DNA of 11,941 nt from CAVALG01 sp963656085 (GCA_963656085.1 CAVKHV010000048.1:1-11941), one strand, 5' to 3'. Counted from the stretch's first letter, positions 1 to 6,932 are shown. Notes: a model not told the origin generated them from the letters alone. Program-made: numbers and translations.

Positions 1-59
1 CCCGTCAGTGGGAGGCAAGGGTTTGTTGGTACCGTCAGTCTGTAAACTACAGTAACCCA

Positions 60-87
60 CATCTAATGTCTAACGTCTAACATCTAA
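60..87. repeat. Heptanucleotide tandem array, 4 units (left copy)
   Basis: Four head-to-tail 7-bp units following the pattern YRTCTAA: CATCTAA, TGTCTAA, CGTCTAA, CATCTAA. Variation is confined to the first two bases plus occasional drift. A second array of the same unit lies at 248-282, so the two flank the palindromic module at 121-190. No open frame crosses the region convincingly. The function is unknown. Variable copy number by slippage, or use as an insertion or recombination target, are inferences. Confidence 0.8.
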
Positions 88-120
88 AATGGCAAGAGTT
101 TGTGCAGAATTTTAGTTATA

Positions 121-190
121 GCGGCGGCAACGCCGCACTTGGCCCCCTCTGACGAGGGCTGGCAAAACCGCAGGTTTTGACTGAGGGAGA
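121..190. repeat. Palindromic interspersed-repeat-like module with three hairpins
   Basis: Three consecutive short hairpins are visible. GCGGCG (121-126) pairs with CGCCGC (131-136) around a GCAA tetraloop. CCCTC (145-149) pairs with GAGGG (154-158) around TGAC. AAAACC (164-169) pairs with GGTTTT (173-178) around GCA. GAGGG at 183-187 could compete for the same CCCTC arm. No coding frame is evident. From memory, similar blocks recur between genes in gut Clostridia, which suggests a REP- or MITE-like interspersed element. It could instead be a small structured RNA. The repeat assignment rests on structure and recollection, not on a search. Confidence 0.55.
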
Positions 191-247
191 GAAAGAAGCT
201 AATAACAAGAACAACTCACCGTTTATTATCCAAACTACCGTCCACCA

Positions 248-282
248 CATCTAACATCTACTGTCTAACGTCTAACGTCTAA
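248..282. repeat. Heptanucleotide tandem array, 5 units (right copy)
   Basis: Five contiguous 7-bp units of the YRTCTAA type: CATCTAA, CATCTAC, TGTCTAA, CGTCTAA, CGTCTAA. It has the same phase and sequence family as the array at 60-87 but one more unit and a different unit order. The two arrays are therefore related but not identical copies. The array ends about 30 bp before the terminator stem at 311. Confidence 0.8.
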
Positions 283-310
283 ATTGCAATACCAACTGAT
301 TTTACGCATA

Positions 311-356
311 AAAACAGCAATCGGGCGACCTTTTCAGGTTGCCCGGTTGCTGTTTT
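311..356 (-). terminator. Intrinsic terminator downstream of the glycosyltransferase gene
   Basis: Arms 311-330 and 337-356 form a 20-bp stem with only two G-U type positions and a 6-nt loop. Read on the minus strand, the stem closes with TTTTT. It starts 9 bp beyond the stop codon of the 365-1201 gene. The A/T-rich stem ends mean it could also work in the plus direction. Confidence 0.85.
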
Positions 357-364
357 ATTTTCAT

Positions 365-1201
365 TTAATCATCCGCGCCCGCTGTTTTCATTCTTTTTAC
401 CGTTTCATCATAAAATACATTAAGTCTGCCTACATAATTGTTTTTCCAGGGCTTGTTGCGGCCGCAATAATGAATAATAACCGCATTTTCTCTTACATCT
501 TTTAAACCCGGGCGACCCCCGTTTCGGAAACGGAAGGCAAACAACCTCTCGGTCATATTATACTTAAACGGGTCAAGAGCAATTATTCGGTCGCCGTACA
601 ATCCGCTGATTATATCCTGATCGGGTAAAATCAGCTTTGATTTATGGTTTATAATATACTCAAAAACCTCTTCAAGCCGCTGTTCTTTACGCAGTTGCGC
701 AAGATTTATAAGCATTACGCCGGAATTGATATACGGGCTTTCCTCCCCCATATCAAGCCTTATTTCGTTAATAAAATGCAAAACGCCGCCTATATGCGAA
801 GCAGCCGCAAAATAATTGTTGCCCATATCTATATCATAAAGCGCCCGTATACTGTTATTTACTATAAGGTCGGGGTCAAGGTACAGCACCCTTTCAATAT
901 CCTTCGGCAAATACTTCGCCGCGAATATGCGATAATAGATTTCTTTGGGATAACGGTCGGTAGTGGGTGCGGCGTCAAGTTCGGTTTCATTTATTTTTAC
1001 AAGTTCCAGCGTTCCGCTGCCGCCCAATATTTTTTCACTGCTTTCAACGTCTGATTTTTCAATCTTGTTATTAAGCAGAAATACCCTGAAATATTCGTCG
1101 GGGTTGCTGTGCATAAGCGAAAACAGCATAACGTTAAGATACGGTACATAGTTACGGTCAAGCGTTACAAGAATGTTGACTTCACTGCGGATTTTCGCCA
1201 C
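365..1201 (-). CDS. Family 8 glycosyltransferase (GT8)
   Basis: The product is 278 aa, a complete GT-A fold transferase resembling the GT8 galactosyl/glucosyltransferases of envelope polysaccharide synthesis. It should move a sugar from a nucleotide-sugar donor in a metal-dependent, retaining reaction. Visible hallmarks are an N-terminal nucleotide-binding strand (NILVTLDRNY, residues 9-18), the metal-binding DxD as YLDPD (107-111), INSGVMLINL (159-168), LPDQD (192-196), and the C-terminal HYCGRNKPWK block (244-253). I chose the GTG at 1201 because GGGGAG lies 7 nt upstream. An earlier in-frame start at 1261 would add 20 basic residues and overlap the upstream gene by 80 bp. With GTG, the overlap with the VTT gene is 20 bp, which suggests translational coupling. 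There is no membrane segment, so the protein is likely cytoplasmic or peripheral. Donor and acceptor cannot be read from sequence. Confidence 0.9.
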   Translation of the reverse strand: MAKIRSEVNILVTLDRNYVPYLNVMLFSLMHSNPDEYFRVFLLNNKIEKSDVESSEKILGGSGTLELVKINETELDAAPTTDRYPKEIYYRIFAAKYLPKDIERVLYLDPDLIVNNSIRALYDIDMGNNYFAAASHIGGVLHFINEIRLDMGEESPYINSGVMLINLAQLRKEQRLEEVFEYIINHKSKLILPDQDIISGLYGDRIIALDPFKYNMTERLFAFRFRNGGRPGLKDVRENAVIIHYCGRNKPWKNNYVGRLNVFYDETVKRMKTAGADD

Positions 1202-1898
1202 TGTTTGTCTCCCCTTTCTTCGTTTTCTTTGTATGTACGGATTGTACGGTTTTGCACACAATGAATGAAATTACGGCAAGGGCAACATTAACCGACACGG
1301 AAATTATAAATTCCGGCGAATCCGCATTTGAAATATTTGTTCCTATAAGCGGGAATGTTACCGCCGCAGGCAGCATACCGATAATGCAGGCGGCAAGATA
1401 GTGGGTGTATTTTATTTTGCACGCACCGAAGTACATACTTACTATATCGCACGGCAAAACGCCGATAAGGCGAACCGTAAGCGTAAACATAAAATCATTC
1501 CCGTCCCTGAATTCTTTAAGCAATTCCGTTTTAGGGAATTTTTTTCGTATTTTTTCGGCAAGATGAGCACCGTCCTGCATACCTATATAATACGGCAGCG
1601 ACACCATTACAGCCGTCCCCAATATATTGATAATAAGCGCAACGGGAAACGGGAAAATTATACCCGAAGCCGCATATAAAATACCGGCATAGACCACAAC
1701 GCTCAGCGATTTAAGCGCAAACAGCATAAGCAGCAGCACCGCAGCCAGTACGGGGTTTTCGGGCGTATATACAAGCACTTTATCGACCGATAACTTATCG
1801 TGATTAAAAACGCAGAACAAAACTATATATGCCCATATGCATATAAGTACCGTCTTGTAGATTACGCGCATACTCTTTTTACTTAACAAATAATGCAC
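1182..1898 (-). CDS. TVP38/TMEM64-type VTT-domain membrane protein
   Basis: The product is 238 aa and very hydrophobic, with about six membrane segments (near 14-31, 50-66, 67-85, 88-105, 137-158, 166-186 and 198-216). It carries the VTT/SNARE-associated signature of the DedA-TVP38 superfamily: the YYIG region (103-106), RLIGVLPCDIVSMYFGACKI (143-162), and a following IGMLP (173-177). Relatives are integral membrane proteins, some of them lipid carriers or scramblases, but this protein's substrate is unknown. The start is GTG at 1898, preceded by GGCGGTGA (7 of 8 matches to the Shine-Dalgarno sequence). A TTG at 1922 is an in-frame alternative without a site. The C-terminus is polar and overlaps the start of the downstream GT8 gene by 20 bp. 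The pairing suggests a shared role in membrane or envelope glycan work, which is inference. Confidence 0.85.
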   Translation of the reverse strand: MHYLLSKKSMRVIYKTVLICIWAYIVLFCVFNHDKLSVDKVLVYTPENPVLAAVLLLMLFALKSLSVVVYAGILYAASGIIFPFPVALIINILGTAVMVSLPYYIGMQDGAHLAEKIRKKFPKTELLKEFRDGNDFMFTLTVRLIGVLPCDIVSMYFGACKIKYTHYLAACIIGMLPAAVTFPLIGTNISNADSPEFIISVSVNVALAVISFIVCKTVQSVHTKKTKKGETNSGENPQ

Positions 1899-1943
1899 TC
1901 TTTCACCGCCCAAATTATACAAATTATACTTACTATATTATAC

Positions 1944-1972
1944 ATTATAGTTTTAAAAAATCAAACGGTCAA
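1944..1972 (-). promoter_or_regulatory. Sigma-A promoter for the VTT-GT8 operon
   Basis: On the minus strand, -35 TTGACC (1972-1967), a 17-bp spacer and a perfect -10 TATAAT (1949-1944). Transcription should start near 1937, giving a leader of about 40 nt before the GTG at 1898. This supports that start over the TTG at 1922. Confidence 0.8.
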
Positions 1973-1989
1973 ATCATCGAAAATGTTTA

Positions 1990-2018
1990 TTGACCGAATG
2001 TCTGTTTAATAATATAAT
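1990..2018 (+). promoter_or_regulatory. Sigma-A promoter for the flavin reductase-like gene
   Basis: -35 TTGACC (1990-1995), a 17-bp spacer and -10 TATAAT (2013-2018). It faces away from the minus-strand promoter. The two -35 boxes are identical and form an inverted pair separated by 17 bp (1973-1989). Confidence 0.8.
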
Positions 2019-2049
2019 ATAAAATGATTTAAACTTTAGGAGTGATGTT

Positions 2050-2553
2050 ATGTCTTTCAAAGAAATCAGCGCTAAAGAAATACCCGATAATCTTATAAAA
2101 ATGATATCAACGGAATGGGCGCTTTTAGGCGCCGGGGACGAAAATAAATTCAATATGATGACCGTCAGCTGGGGTTTTGCCGGCGAAATATGGGGCGACG
2201 ATTATATGATCGCTCTTATAAGACCGCAGCGCTACACTATGGAATTTGCAGAAAATAACGATACCTTCTCGCTCTGCTTTTTCGGAAAGGATAAATCCAT
2301 GCACGCAGTGTGCGGGCACAAATCGGGCAGAGATATCGACAAAGCGGCGGCAACAGGACTTACCCCTCTTTTCAGCGACGGAACGGTATATTTTGAGCAG
2401 GCTCGCCTTGTAATAATCTGCAGAAAAAAATATGTTCAGGACATTAAAAAGGATAACTTCACAGATAAAAACATTATTTCTGAAAATTACAAAAAAAACG
2501 ACTTCCACCGTATGTTTTTCGGAAAAATCGAAAAAGTTTTGATAAAAGAATAA
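2050..2553 (+). CDS. Flavin reductase-like protein (FMN-binding split barrel)
   Basis: The product is 167 aa, matching the flavin reductase-like/flavoredoxin family of small homodimeric split-barrel proteins that bind FMN and pass electrons between NAD(P)H and flavin or another acceptor. Family-like features are NMMTVSWG (35-42), the barrel strand with RPQRYTMEF (58-66), which normally contacts the flavin phosphate, and FSLCFF (73-78). Length is typical. The ATG at 2050 has AGGAG 7-8 nt upstream and follows its own promoter. It is a single-gene unit with a weak terminator. The natural electron partner is unknown. Cys 76, 88 and 125 are present, but no iron-sulfur motif is seen, and there is no membrane or signal segment, so it is cytoplasmic. 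Confidence 0.85.
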   Translation: MSFKEISAKEIPDNLIKMISTEWALLGAGDENKFNMMTVSWGFAGEIWGDDYMIALIRPQRYTMEFAENNDTFSLCFFGKDKSMHAVCGHKSGRDIDKAAATGLTPLFSDGTVYFEQARLVIICRKKYVQDIKKDNFTDKNIISENYKKNDFHRMFFGKIEKVLIKE

Positions 2554-2579
2554 ATCGCTTTTTTCGATTGTGTTTTTTT
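2553..2579 (+). terminator. Weak intrinsic terminator after the flavin reductase-like gene
   Basis: AATCG (2553-2557) can pair with CGATT (2565-2569) around a T-rich 7-nt loop, followed by GTG and seven T residues to 2579. The stem is only 5 bp, so readthrough is likely. A perfect AT palindrome (TTTCAAAA, centre A, TTTTGAAA) follows at 2606-2622. Confidence 0.45.
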
Positions 2580-2651
2580 GCGTAAATTTCTCATTTTTTG
2601 TCCCATTTCAAAAATTTTGAAAAAAATATTGAAAAAGTTCACAATTTAGTC

Positions 2652-2679
2652 TTGATTTTTGAAAAAAAAGGACTACAAT
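2652..2679 (+). promoter_or_regulatory. Sigma-A promoter of groES-groEL
   Basis: -35 TTGATT (2652-2657), a 16-bp A-rich spacer and -10 TACAAT (2674-2679). The predicted start, near 2686, falls inside the CIRCE element. That is the usual geometry for HrcA repression. The AT-rich upstream tract may act as an UP element. Confidence 0.75.
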
Positions 2680-2683
2680 ATAT

Positions 2684-2710
2684 TTAGCACTCAAAGTAAG
2701 AGAGTGCCAA
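2684..2710 (+). promoter_or_regulatory. CIRCE operator (HrcA binding site)
   Basis: TTAGCACTC (2684-2692), a 9-nt spacer, then GAGTGCCAA (2702-2710). This matches the CIRCE consensus (TTAGCACTC-N9-GAGTGCTAA) at 17 of 18 arm positions. The one change is T to C in the right arm. It lies 5 bp downstream of the -10 box. Known function: HrcA binds here and represses chaperonin genes until heat or misfolded protein titrates GroEL. hrcA itself is not in the window. Confidence 0.95.
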
Positions 2711-2736
2711 AAGTAGATATCAGGAGGTAATTTATA

Positions 2737-3021
2737 ATGACGATCAAACCGTTAGCAGACAGAGTTGTTGTTAAAGCAACCGCTGCCGAAGAAACAACAA
2801 AAAGCGGCATTATACTTGCGGCAGCCGCACAGGAAAAGCCGCAGATAGCCGAAGTGGTTTCGGTAGGACCGGGCGGAATGGTTGACGGAAACGAGGTTAA
2901 AATGCTCGTTAAAGTCGGCGACCGTGTTATAACCGGCAGATACTCAGGCACTGAAGTTAAGATAGACGGTGAAGAATACAGCATCGTTCGTCAATCGGAT
3001 ATACTTGCCATAGTTGAATAA
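2737..3021 (+). CDS. groES: Co-chaperonin GroES (Hsp10)
   Basis: The product is 94 aa, the normal length for the heptameric lid of the GroEL chamber. It opens with IKPLADRVVVK and has the mobile loop with SGIIL (23-27), whose hydrophobic part docks on the GroEL apical domain. VGPGG, GDRVI and the acidic C-terminal strand ending DILAIVE follow. A strong AGGAGGTAA site precedes the ATG. It is first in a two-gene operon, 41 bp before groEL, under CIRCE control. The IIL in the mobile loop, where IVL is common, is conservative. The segment after it (AAAAQEKPQ) is alanine-rich but of ordinary length. Confidence 0.98.
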   Translation: MTIKPLADRVVVKATAAEETTKSGIILAAAAQEKPQIAEVVSVGPGGMVDGNEVKMLVKVGDRVITGRYSGTEVKIDGEEYSIVRQSDILAIVE

Positions 3022-3062
3022 TCGGCAAGGTCTGTAAAATTAAAAAGGAGAGGTTTATTATT

Positions 3063-4700
3063 ATGGCTAAACAAATTTTATACGGCGAAGACGCCAGAAA
3101 AAGCCTGCAAGCCGGTGTTGACCAACTTGCAAACACCGTAAAGGTTACGCTCGGGCCCAAGGGCAGAAACGTGGTTCTTGATAAAAAATACGGTGCGCCG
3201 CTTATTACAAATGACGGTGTTACGATAGCAAAAGATATTGAACTTGACGACCCGTTTGAAAATATGGGCGCACAACTTGTTAAAGAAGTTGCAACCAAGA
3301 CGAACGACTGTGCGGGCGACGGCACTACGACCGCCACCATTCTGGCACAGGCACTTGTTAAAGAGGGTATGAAAAACGTTGCTGCCGGCGCAAACCCGAT
3401 GATTGTAAAAAAAGGTATCGGTCTTGCGGTTGACGCTGCGGTCAAAACTATTGAAAACAATTCAAAAAAAGTCAGCGGTTCATCCGACATTGCCCGTGTT
3501 GCGGCAGTTTCATCAGCCGATGAATTCATCGGAAAACTTATCGCCGAAGCAATGGAAAAGGTATCGGCTGACGGTGTTATAACCGTTGAAGAATCGAAAA
3601 CTGCCGACACATATTCCGAAGTTGTGGAAGGTATGCAGTTTGACCGCGGATACATCACGCCGTATATGGCGACAGATACGGATAAGATGGAAGCCGTTTT
3701 GGACGATCCGCTTATCCTTATAACCGACAAAAAGATTTCCAACATACAGGAAGTTCTTCCGCTGCTCGAACAGGTTGTTCAGGCAGGCAAGAAACTGCTT
3801 ATAATAGCAGAGGACATTGAGGGCGAGGCTCTTTCGACGATTATTGTAAATAAACTCAGGGGCACATTCACCTGCGTAGGCGTTAAGGCACCCGGTTTCG
3901 GCGACAGAAGAAAAGAAATGCTGCAGGATATCGCTATCCTTACGGGCGGCGAAGTAATTACTTCGGAACTCGGTCTTGAACTCAAAGACACGCAACTTTC
4001 GCAACTCGGTAAAGCGCGTCAGGTAAAGGTCGGCAAAGAAAATACAATTATTGTTGACGGTGCAGGCGACTCCGACGCTATTAAGGCTCGTGTTTCGCAG
4101 ATTCGCGCACAGATTGAGGAAACCACATCTGAATTTGACCGTGAAAAATTGCAGGAGCGCCTGGCTAAACTTGCCGGCGGCGTTGCGGTTATTAAAGTCG
4201 GCGCAGCTACCGAAATTGAAATGAAAGATAAGAAGATGCGCATTGAAGACGCACTTGCGGCGACCAAGGCGGCAGTTGAGGAAGGCATTGTTGCAGGCGG
4301 CGGCGTTGCGCTTATTAATGCTATCCCCGCCGTAAAAGCACTGCTTGACGATGCGGACGGCGACGTTAAAACAGGTATTAACATAGTTCTTAAAGCGATG
4401 GAATCGCCTATCCGTCAAATTGCTTACAATGCAGGTCTTGAAGGCTCGGTTATTATTGACAAGATAATAGCAAGCGGCAAGGCAAACTACGGTTTTGACG
4501 CATATAAAGAAGAATACACCGATATGATTGAAGCAGGTATTGTTGACCCGACTAAGGTTACACGTTCCGCACTTCAAAACGCGGCTTCGGTCGCTTCAAT
4601 GATACTGACCACCGAAAGTCTGGTTGCCGATAAGAAAGACCCGGCAGCAGATGCAGCGGCGGCTCAAGCAGCGGCGGCGGCAGCAGGCGGTATGTATTAA
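3063..4700 (+). CDS. groEL: Chaperonin GroEL (Hsp60)
   Basis: The product is 545 aa and full length. It forms the double-ring ATP-driven folding chamber together with GroES in the cytoplasm. Visible motifs are LGPKGRNVVLD (30-40) and ITNDGVTIAKDI (48-59) in the equatorial domain, the phosphate-binding GDGTTT (85-90), the apical-domain block around LLIIAEDIEGEAL, VKAPGFGDRRKEML, the ATPase segment RIEDALAATKAAVEEGIVAGGG, and a flexible alanine-rich tail ending GGMY. AAGGAGAGG precedes the ATG. It is co-transcribed with groES. No substitution stands out against the family. Confidence 0.98.
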   Translation: MAKQILYGEDARKSLQAGVDQLANTVKVTLGPKGRNVVLDKKYGAPLITNDGVTIAKDIELDDPFENMGAQLVKEVATKTNDCAGDGTTTATILAQALVKEGMKNVAAGANPMIVKKGIGLAVDAAVKTIENNSKKVSGSSDIARVAAVSSADEFIGKLIAEAMEKVSADGVITVEESKTADTYSEVVEGMQFDRGYITPYMATDTDKMEAVLDDPLILITDKKISNIQEVLPLLEQVVQAGKKLLIIAEDIEGEALSTIIVNKLRGTFTCVGVKAPGFGDRRKEMLQDIAILTGGEVITSELGLELKDTQLSQLGKARQVKVGKENTIIVDGAGDSDAIKARVSQIRAQIEETTSEFDREKLQERLAKLAGGVAVIKVGAATEIEMKDKKMRIEDALAATKAAVEEGIVAGGGVALINAIPAVKALLDDADGDVKTGINIVLKAMESPIRQIAYNAGLEGSVIIDKIIASGKANYGFDAYKEEYTDMIEAGIVDPTKVTRSALQNAASVASMILTTESLVADKKDPAADAAAAQAAAAAAGGMY

Positions 4701-4746
4701 TCTGACTGCAGAACATCTGCTGCAGGACTTGCAAACTTATAAAAAC

Positions 4747-4786
4747 AAGCACCGATTTGCCTATGCGGGCGGTCGGTGCTTCTTTA
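4747..4786 (+). terminator. Intrinsic terminator of the groES-groEL operon
   Basis: AAGCACCGA (4747-4755) pairs perfectly with TCGGTGCTT (4773-4781), with partly paired bases inside and a short, interrupted T tract (TTCTTT) after the stem. The weak tract makes partial readthrough into the acetyltransferase gene at 4802 plausible. A second CTGCAG pair (4706-4711 and 4720-4725) precedes it. Confidence 0.7.
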
Positions 4787-4801
4787 AAAAGGTATAAAAC
4801 A

Positions 4802-5323
4802 ATGCTTAAAATTTCTGAAATTTGTGATTTTGACGATATATATACGCTTATGGAAACAAGTTTTCCGCCGGACGAGCGCAGGAAACGCGAGGGGCAAGCC
4901 GCCCTGTTTGACAATGAAAAATACCGCATTTATACGGTTAAAGATGGCGGCGGCAAGCGGGTTTTAGGATTTTTTGCAATATGGGAATTTGAAAAGTGGC
5001 TGTATATCGAGCATTTTGCCGTATCCCCCACCCAACGAGGTAAAGGGCTCGGCAGCCGAATGCTTGCGGAACTTACCGCCATGACCGACAAAAAAATATG
5101 TCTTGAAGTCGAATTGCCCGAAAACGAAATTGCTGAACGGCGGATATCGTTTTATGAACGAAACGGTTTTAAACTTAATCGGTATGAGTATGTTCAGCCT
5201 GCCATGGAAGAAGGCAAAAAAGCCGTTCCGCTTTATATTATGACGTATGGCGGCGGCATAAACGAAACCGAATTCAACGATATCCGGGGAAAACTTTACA
5301 GGTATGTTTACAAGGTTATATAA
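4802..5323 (+). CDS. GNAT-family N-acetyltransferase
   Basis: The product is 173 aa with a GNAT fold that should transfer an acetyl group from acetyl-CoA to an amine of unknown identity. The pattern is clear: an N-terminal strand and helix (MLKISEICDFDDI), central strands LGFFAIWEF (55-63) and WLYIEHFAVSP (66-76), the CoA pyrophosphate loop QRGKGLG (78-84), LEVELPEN (101-108), and RISFYERNGF (114-123), the usual C-terminal motif. The ATG at 4802 follows AAAGG by about 9 nt. A start at 4757 is possible in frame, but the extra 15 residues would be encoded by the groEL terminator stem, so I rejected it. No separate promoter is evident between 4701 and 4801, so expression may come from groE readthrough. 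Confidence 0.85.
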   Translation: MLKISEICDFDDIYTLMETSFPPDERRKREGQAALFDNEKYRIYTVKDGGGKRVLGFFAIWEFEKWLYIEHFAVSPTQRGKGLGSRMLAELTAMTDKKICLEVELPENEIAERRISFYERNGFKLNRYEYVQPAMEEGKKAVPLYIMTYGGGINETEFNDIRGKLYRYVYKVI

Positions 5324-5344
5324 TCGGTGTTATAGAAGCTGACA

Positions 5345-5380
5345 AAAAATCGGCGCTGCATTTTTGCAGTGCCGATTTTT
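5345..5380. terminator. Bidirectional terminator between the GNAT gene and livF
   Basis: A 16-bp stem (5345-5360 with 5365-5380) with one G-T position and a TTTT loop. It begins with AAAAA and ends with TTTTT, so both strands give a stem followed by a U tract. It lies 21 bp after the acetyltransferase stop and 12 bp after the livF stop on the other strand, and so serves both converging units. Confidence 0.9.
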
Positions 5381-5392
5381 GATTTGTTGAGA

Positions 5393-6091
5393 TCAACCGC
5401 CGAGATAGGCTTTTTTAACCGATTCACTTGCCAACAGTTCTTTACCTGTACCGGTCAGGGCTACCCTGCCGGATTCAAGAACATAGGCACGGTCGGCAAT
5501 GTTTAATGCCATTTCGGCATTCTGCTCAACAAGCAATATGGTGGTACCCATTTTGTGCAGTTCTTCGATTATATCAAATATCTGCTGAACAAGTATTGGG
5601 GCAAGACCCATTGAAGGCTCGTCGAGCATCAGAAGTTTCGGCTGGCTCATAAGCGCCCTGCCCATTGCGAGCATTTGCTGTTCGCCGCCCGAAAGAGTGC
5701 CTGCTATCTGATTTTTACGGTGTTTAAGGCGCGGAAAACGCTGAAAGACATCGCTTATTGAATCACGGACATTAGCCTTACTGACATACGCGCCCATTTC
5801 AAGGTTTTCAAGAACGGTCATCTGTGCGAAAATGCGTCTGCCCTCCGGCACATGTGCCATACCTTTTTCAACAAGTTTGTATGCTTCGGTATGGGTTATA
5901 TCCTCATCCATAAAAGTAATAGAACCCGTTTTGGTACGCAGAAGTCCCGAAATTGTTTTAAGGGAGGTTGACTTGCCGGCACCGTTTGCACCGATAAGGG
6001 CAACTATTTCATCATTTTGGACTTGGAACGAAACATCATTAAGGGCGCGAATTTTTCCGTAATATACATTTATATTATCAACTTTAAGCAT
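5393..6091 (-). CDS. livF: Branched-chain amino acid ABC transporter ATP-binding protein LivF
   Basis: The product is 232 aa, the usual LivF length. It is one of two nucleotide-binding subunits powering the LivHM channel from the cytoplasmic face. Motifs are Walker A GANGAGKST (34-42), signature LSGGEQQ (133-139), Walker B LLMLDEP (153-159), and LLVEQN (186-191), where Gln replaces the switch His as in typical LivF proteins. VPEGRRIF (81-88) is also LivF-like. ATG 6091 is preceded by AAGGAGG at 9 nt. An in-frame ATG-type extension to 6193 would lie inside livG and is rejected. It is the last gene of the operon: 4 bp separate it from the livG stop, and its ribosome site sits inside the livG end. 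Confidence 0.95.
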   Translation of the reverse strand: MLKVDNINVYYGKIRALNDVSFQVQNDEIVALIGANGAGKSTSLKTISGLLRTKTGSITFMDEDITHTEAYKLVEKGMAHVPEGRRIFAQMTVLENLEMGAYVSKANVRDSISDVFQRFPRLKHRKNQIAGTLSGGEQQMLAMGRALMSQPKLLMLDEPSMGLAPILVQQIFDIIEELHKMGTTILLVEQNAEMALNIADRAYVLESGRVALTGTGKELLASESVKKAYLGG

Positions 6092-6095
6092 TCGC

Positions 6096-6932
6096 TCAGC
6101 CCTCCTTTTTCTTTCCGAGATATGCCTCAATAACCGTGGGATTATTTTTGATTTCATCCGGGGTACCTTTGGCAATAACTTTTCCGTGGTCAAGAACGCA
6201 GATACCTTCGCAAATATTCATTACAAGGCTCATATCGTGCTCGATAAGCATAACGGCTATCCGGAAAGTATCGCGTATACGGCGTATATTTTCCATTAAC
6301 TCCGCAGTTTCCGAGGGGTTCATACCTGCCGCCGGCTCATCCAAAAGGATTATACTCGGATTTGTTGCAAGGGCACGGACAATCTCAAGGCGGCGCTGCG
6401 CACCGTAGGGCAGGCTGCCCGCCTCGGCGTTTGCCATATCCGCCATTGAGAAAAAGTCGAGCAGTTCAAGCGCCCGTTCTTTAGCGGCTTTTTCGGCTTT
6501 TCTGTAACCGAAAGCATGCGTAACGGAAGCGGCAAAGCCCTCTTTTATTGAGTTATTCAAGCCGACCTTAACATTATCAATTACCGACATATTTGAGAAA
6601 AGGCGGATATTCTGAAAGGTACGGGCTATACCCATACGGTTGATCTGTGCGGTGGTTTTACCTGCGGTAGGCAAACCGTCAAGCAAAATTGTACCTCTTG
6701 TAGGCTGATAAACATTTGTAAGGAGGTTGAAAACCGTAGTCTTGCCGGCACCGTTAGGGCCTATAAGACCGGCAATCTCGGTTCTGCCTATTGTCAGCGT
6801 AAACTCATCAACCGCCGTTAATCCCCCGAAGTCAATGCCTATATGTGAACATTCAAGAATCGGGCGTTTATCAACATCGCGTTCCGGTATGATTCCGCGG
6901 CTGGGAACCGGCACCATTTTAGGGTTATTCAT
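6096..6932 (-). CDS. livG: Branched-chain amino acid ABC transporter ATP-binding protein LivG
   Basis: The product is 278 aa, the second ATPase of the importer. It has Walker A GPNGAGKTT (58-66), ARTFQNIRLF with the Q-loop (103-112), the divergent signature LPYGAQRR (174-181) common in LivG, Walker B IILLDEP (194-200) and the switch His in LIEHDM (229-234). It ends with the LivG-like KNNPTVIEAYLG. About 20 residues of charged, proline-containing N-terminus precede the domain, making it slightly longer than most. The ATG at 6932 has GAGGGGG upstream and overlaps the livM stop by 8 bp (ATGAATAA), suggesting coupled translation. A frame open back to 6983 is judged an artefact of overlap with livM. 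Confidence 0.95.
   Translation of the reverse strand: MNNPKMVPVPSRGIIPERDVDKRPILECSHIGIDFGGLTAVDEFTLTIGRTEIAGLIGPNGAGKTTVFNLLTNVYQPTRGTILLDGLPTAGKTTAQINRMGIARTFQNIRLFSNMSVIDNVKVGLNNSIKEGFAASVTHAFGYRKAEKAAKERALELLDFFSMADMANAEAGSLPYGAQRRLEIVRALATNPSIILLDEPAAGMNPSETAELMENIRRIRDTFRIAVMLIEHDMSLVMNICEGICVLDHGKVIAKGTPDEIKNNPTVIEAYLGKKKEG

Noticed and set aside
60..282. CRISPR array
   Set aside because: The repeats are 7 bp and contiguous with no spacers. No 24-40 bp repeat with regular unique spacers and no cas gene is present.
284..505. Small plus-strand gene at the left edge
   Set aside because: It crosses the terminator stem and the antisense of the GT8 3' end, has no ribosome site and resembles no protein family.
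3513..4577. Long open frame on the minus strand inside groEL
   Set aside because: It is fully antisense to a clear groEL. The translation is Cys/Phe/Asn-rich without a recognisable domain, which is typical of the reverse reading of an alanine- and glutamate-rich gene.
4757..4801. Earlier start for the GNAT protein
   Set aside because: The extra residues are encoded by the groEL terminator stem, and the start at 4802 has a better ribosome site.
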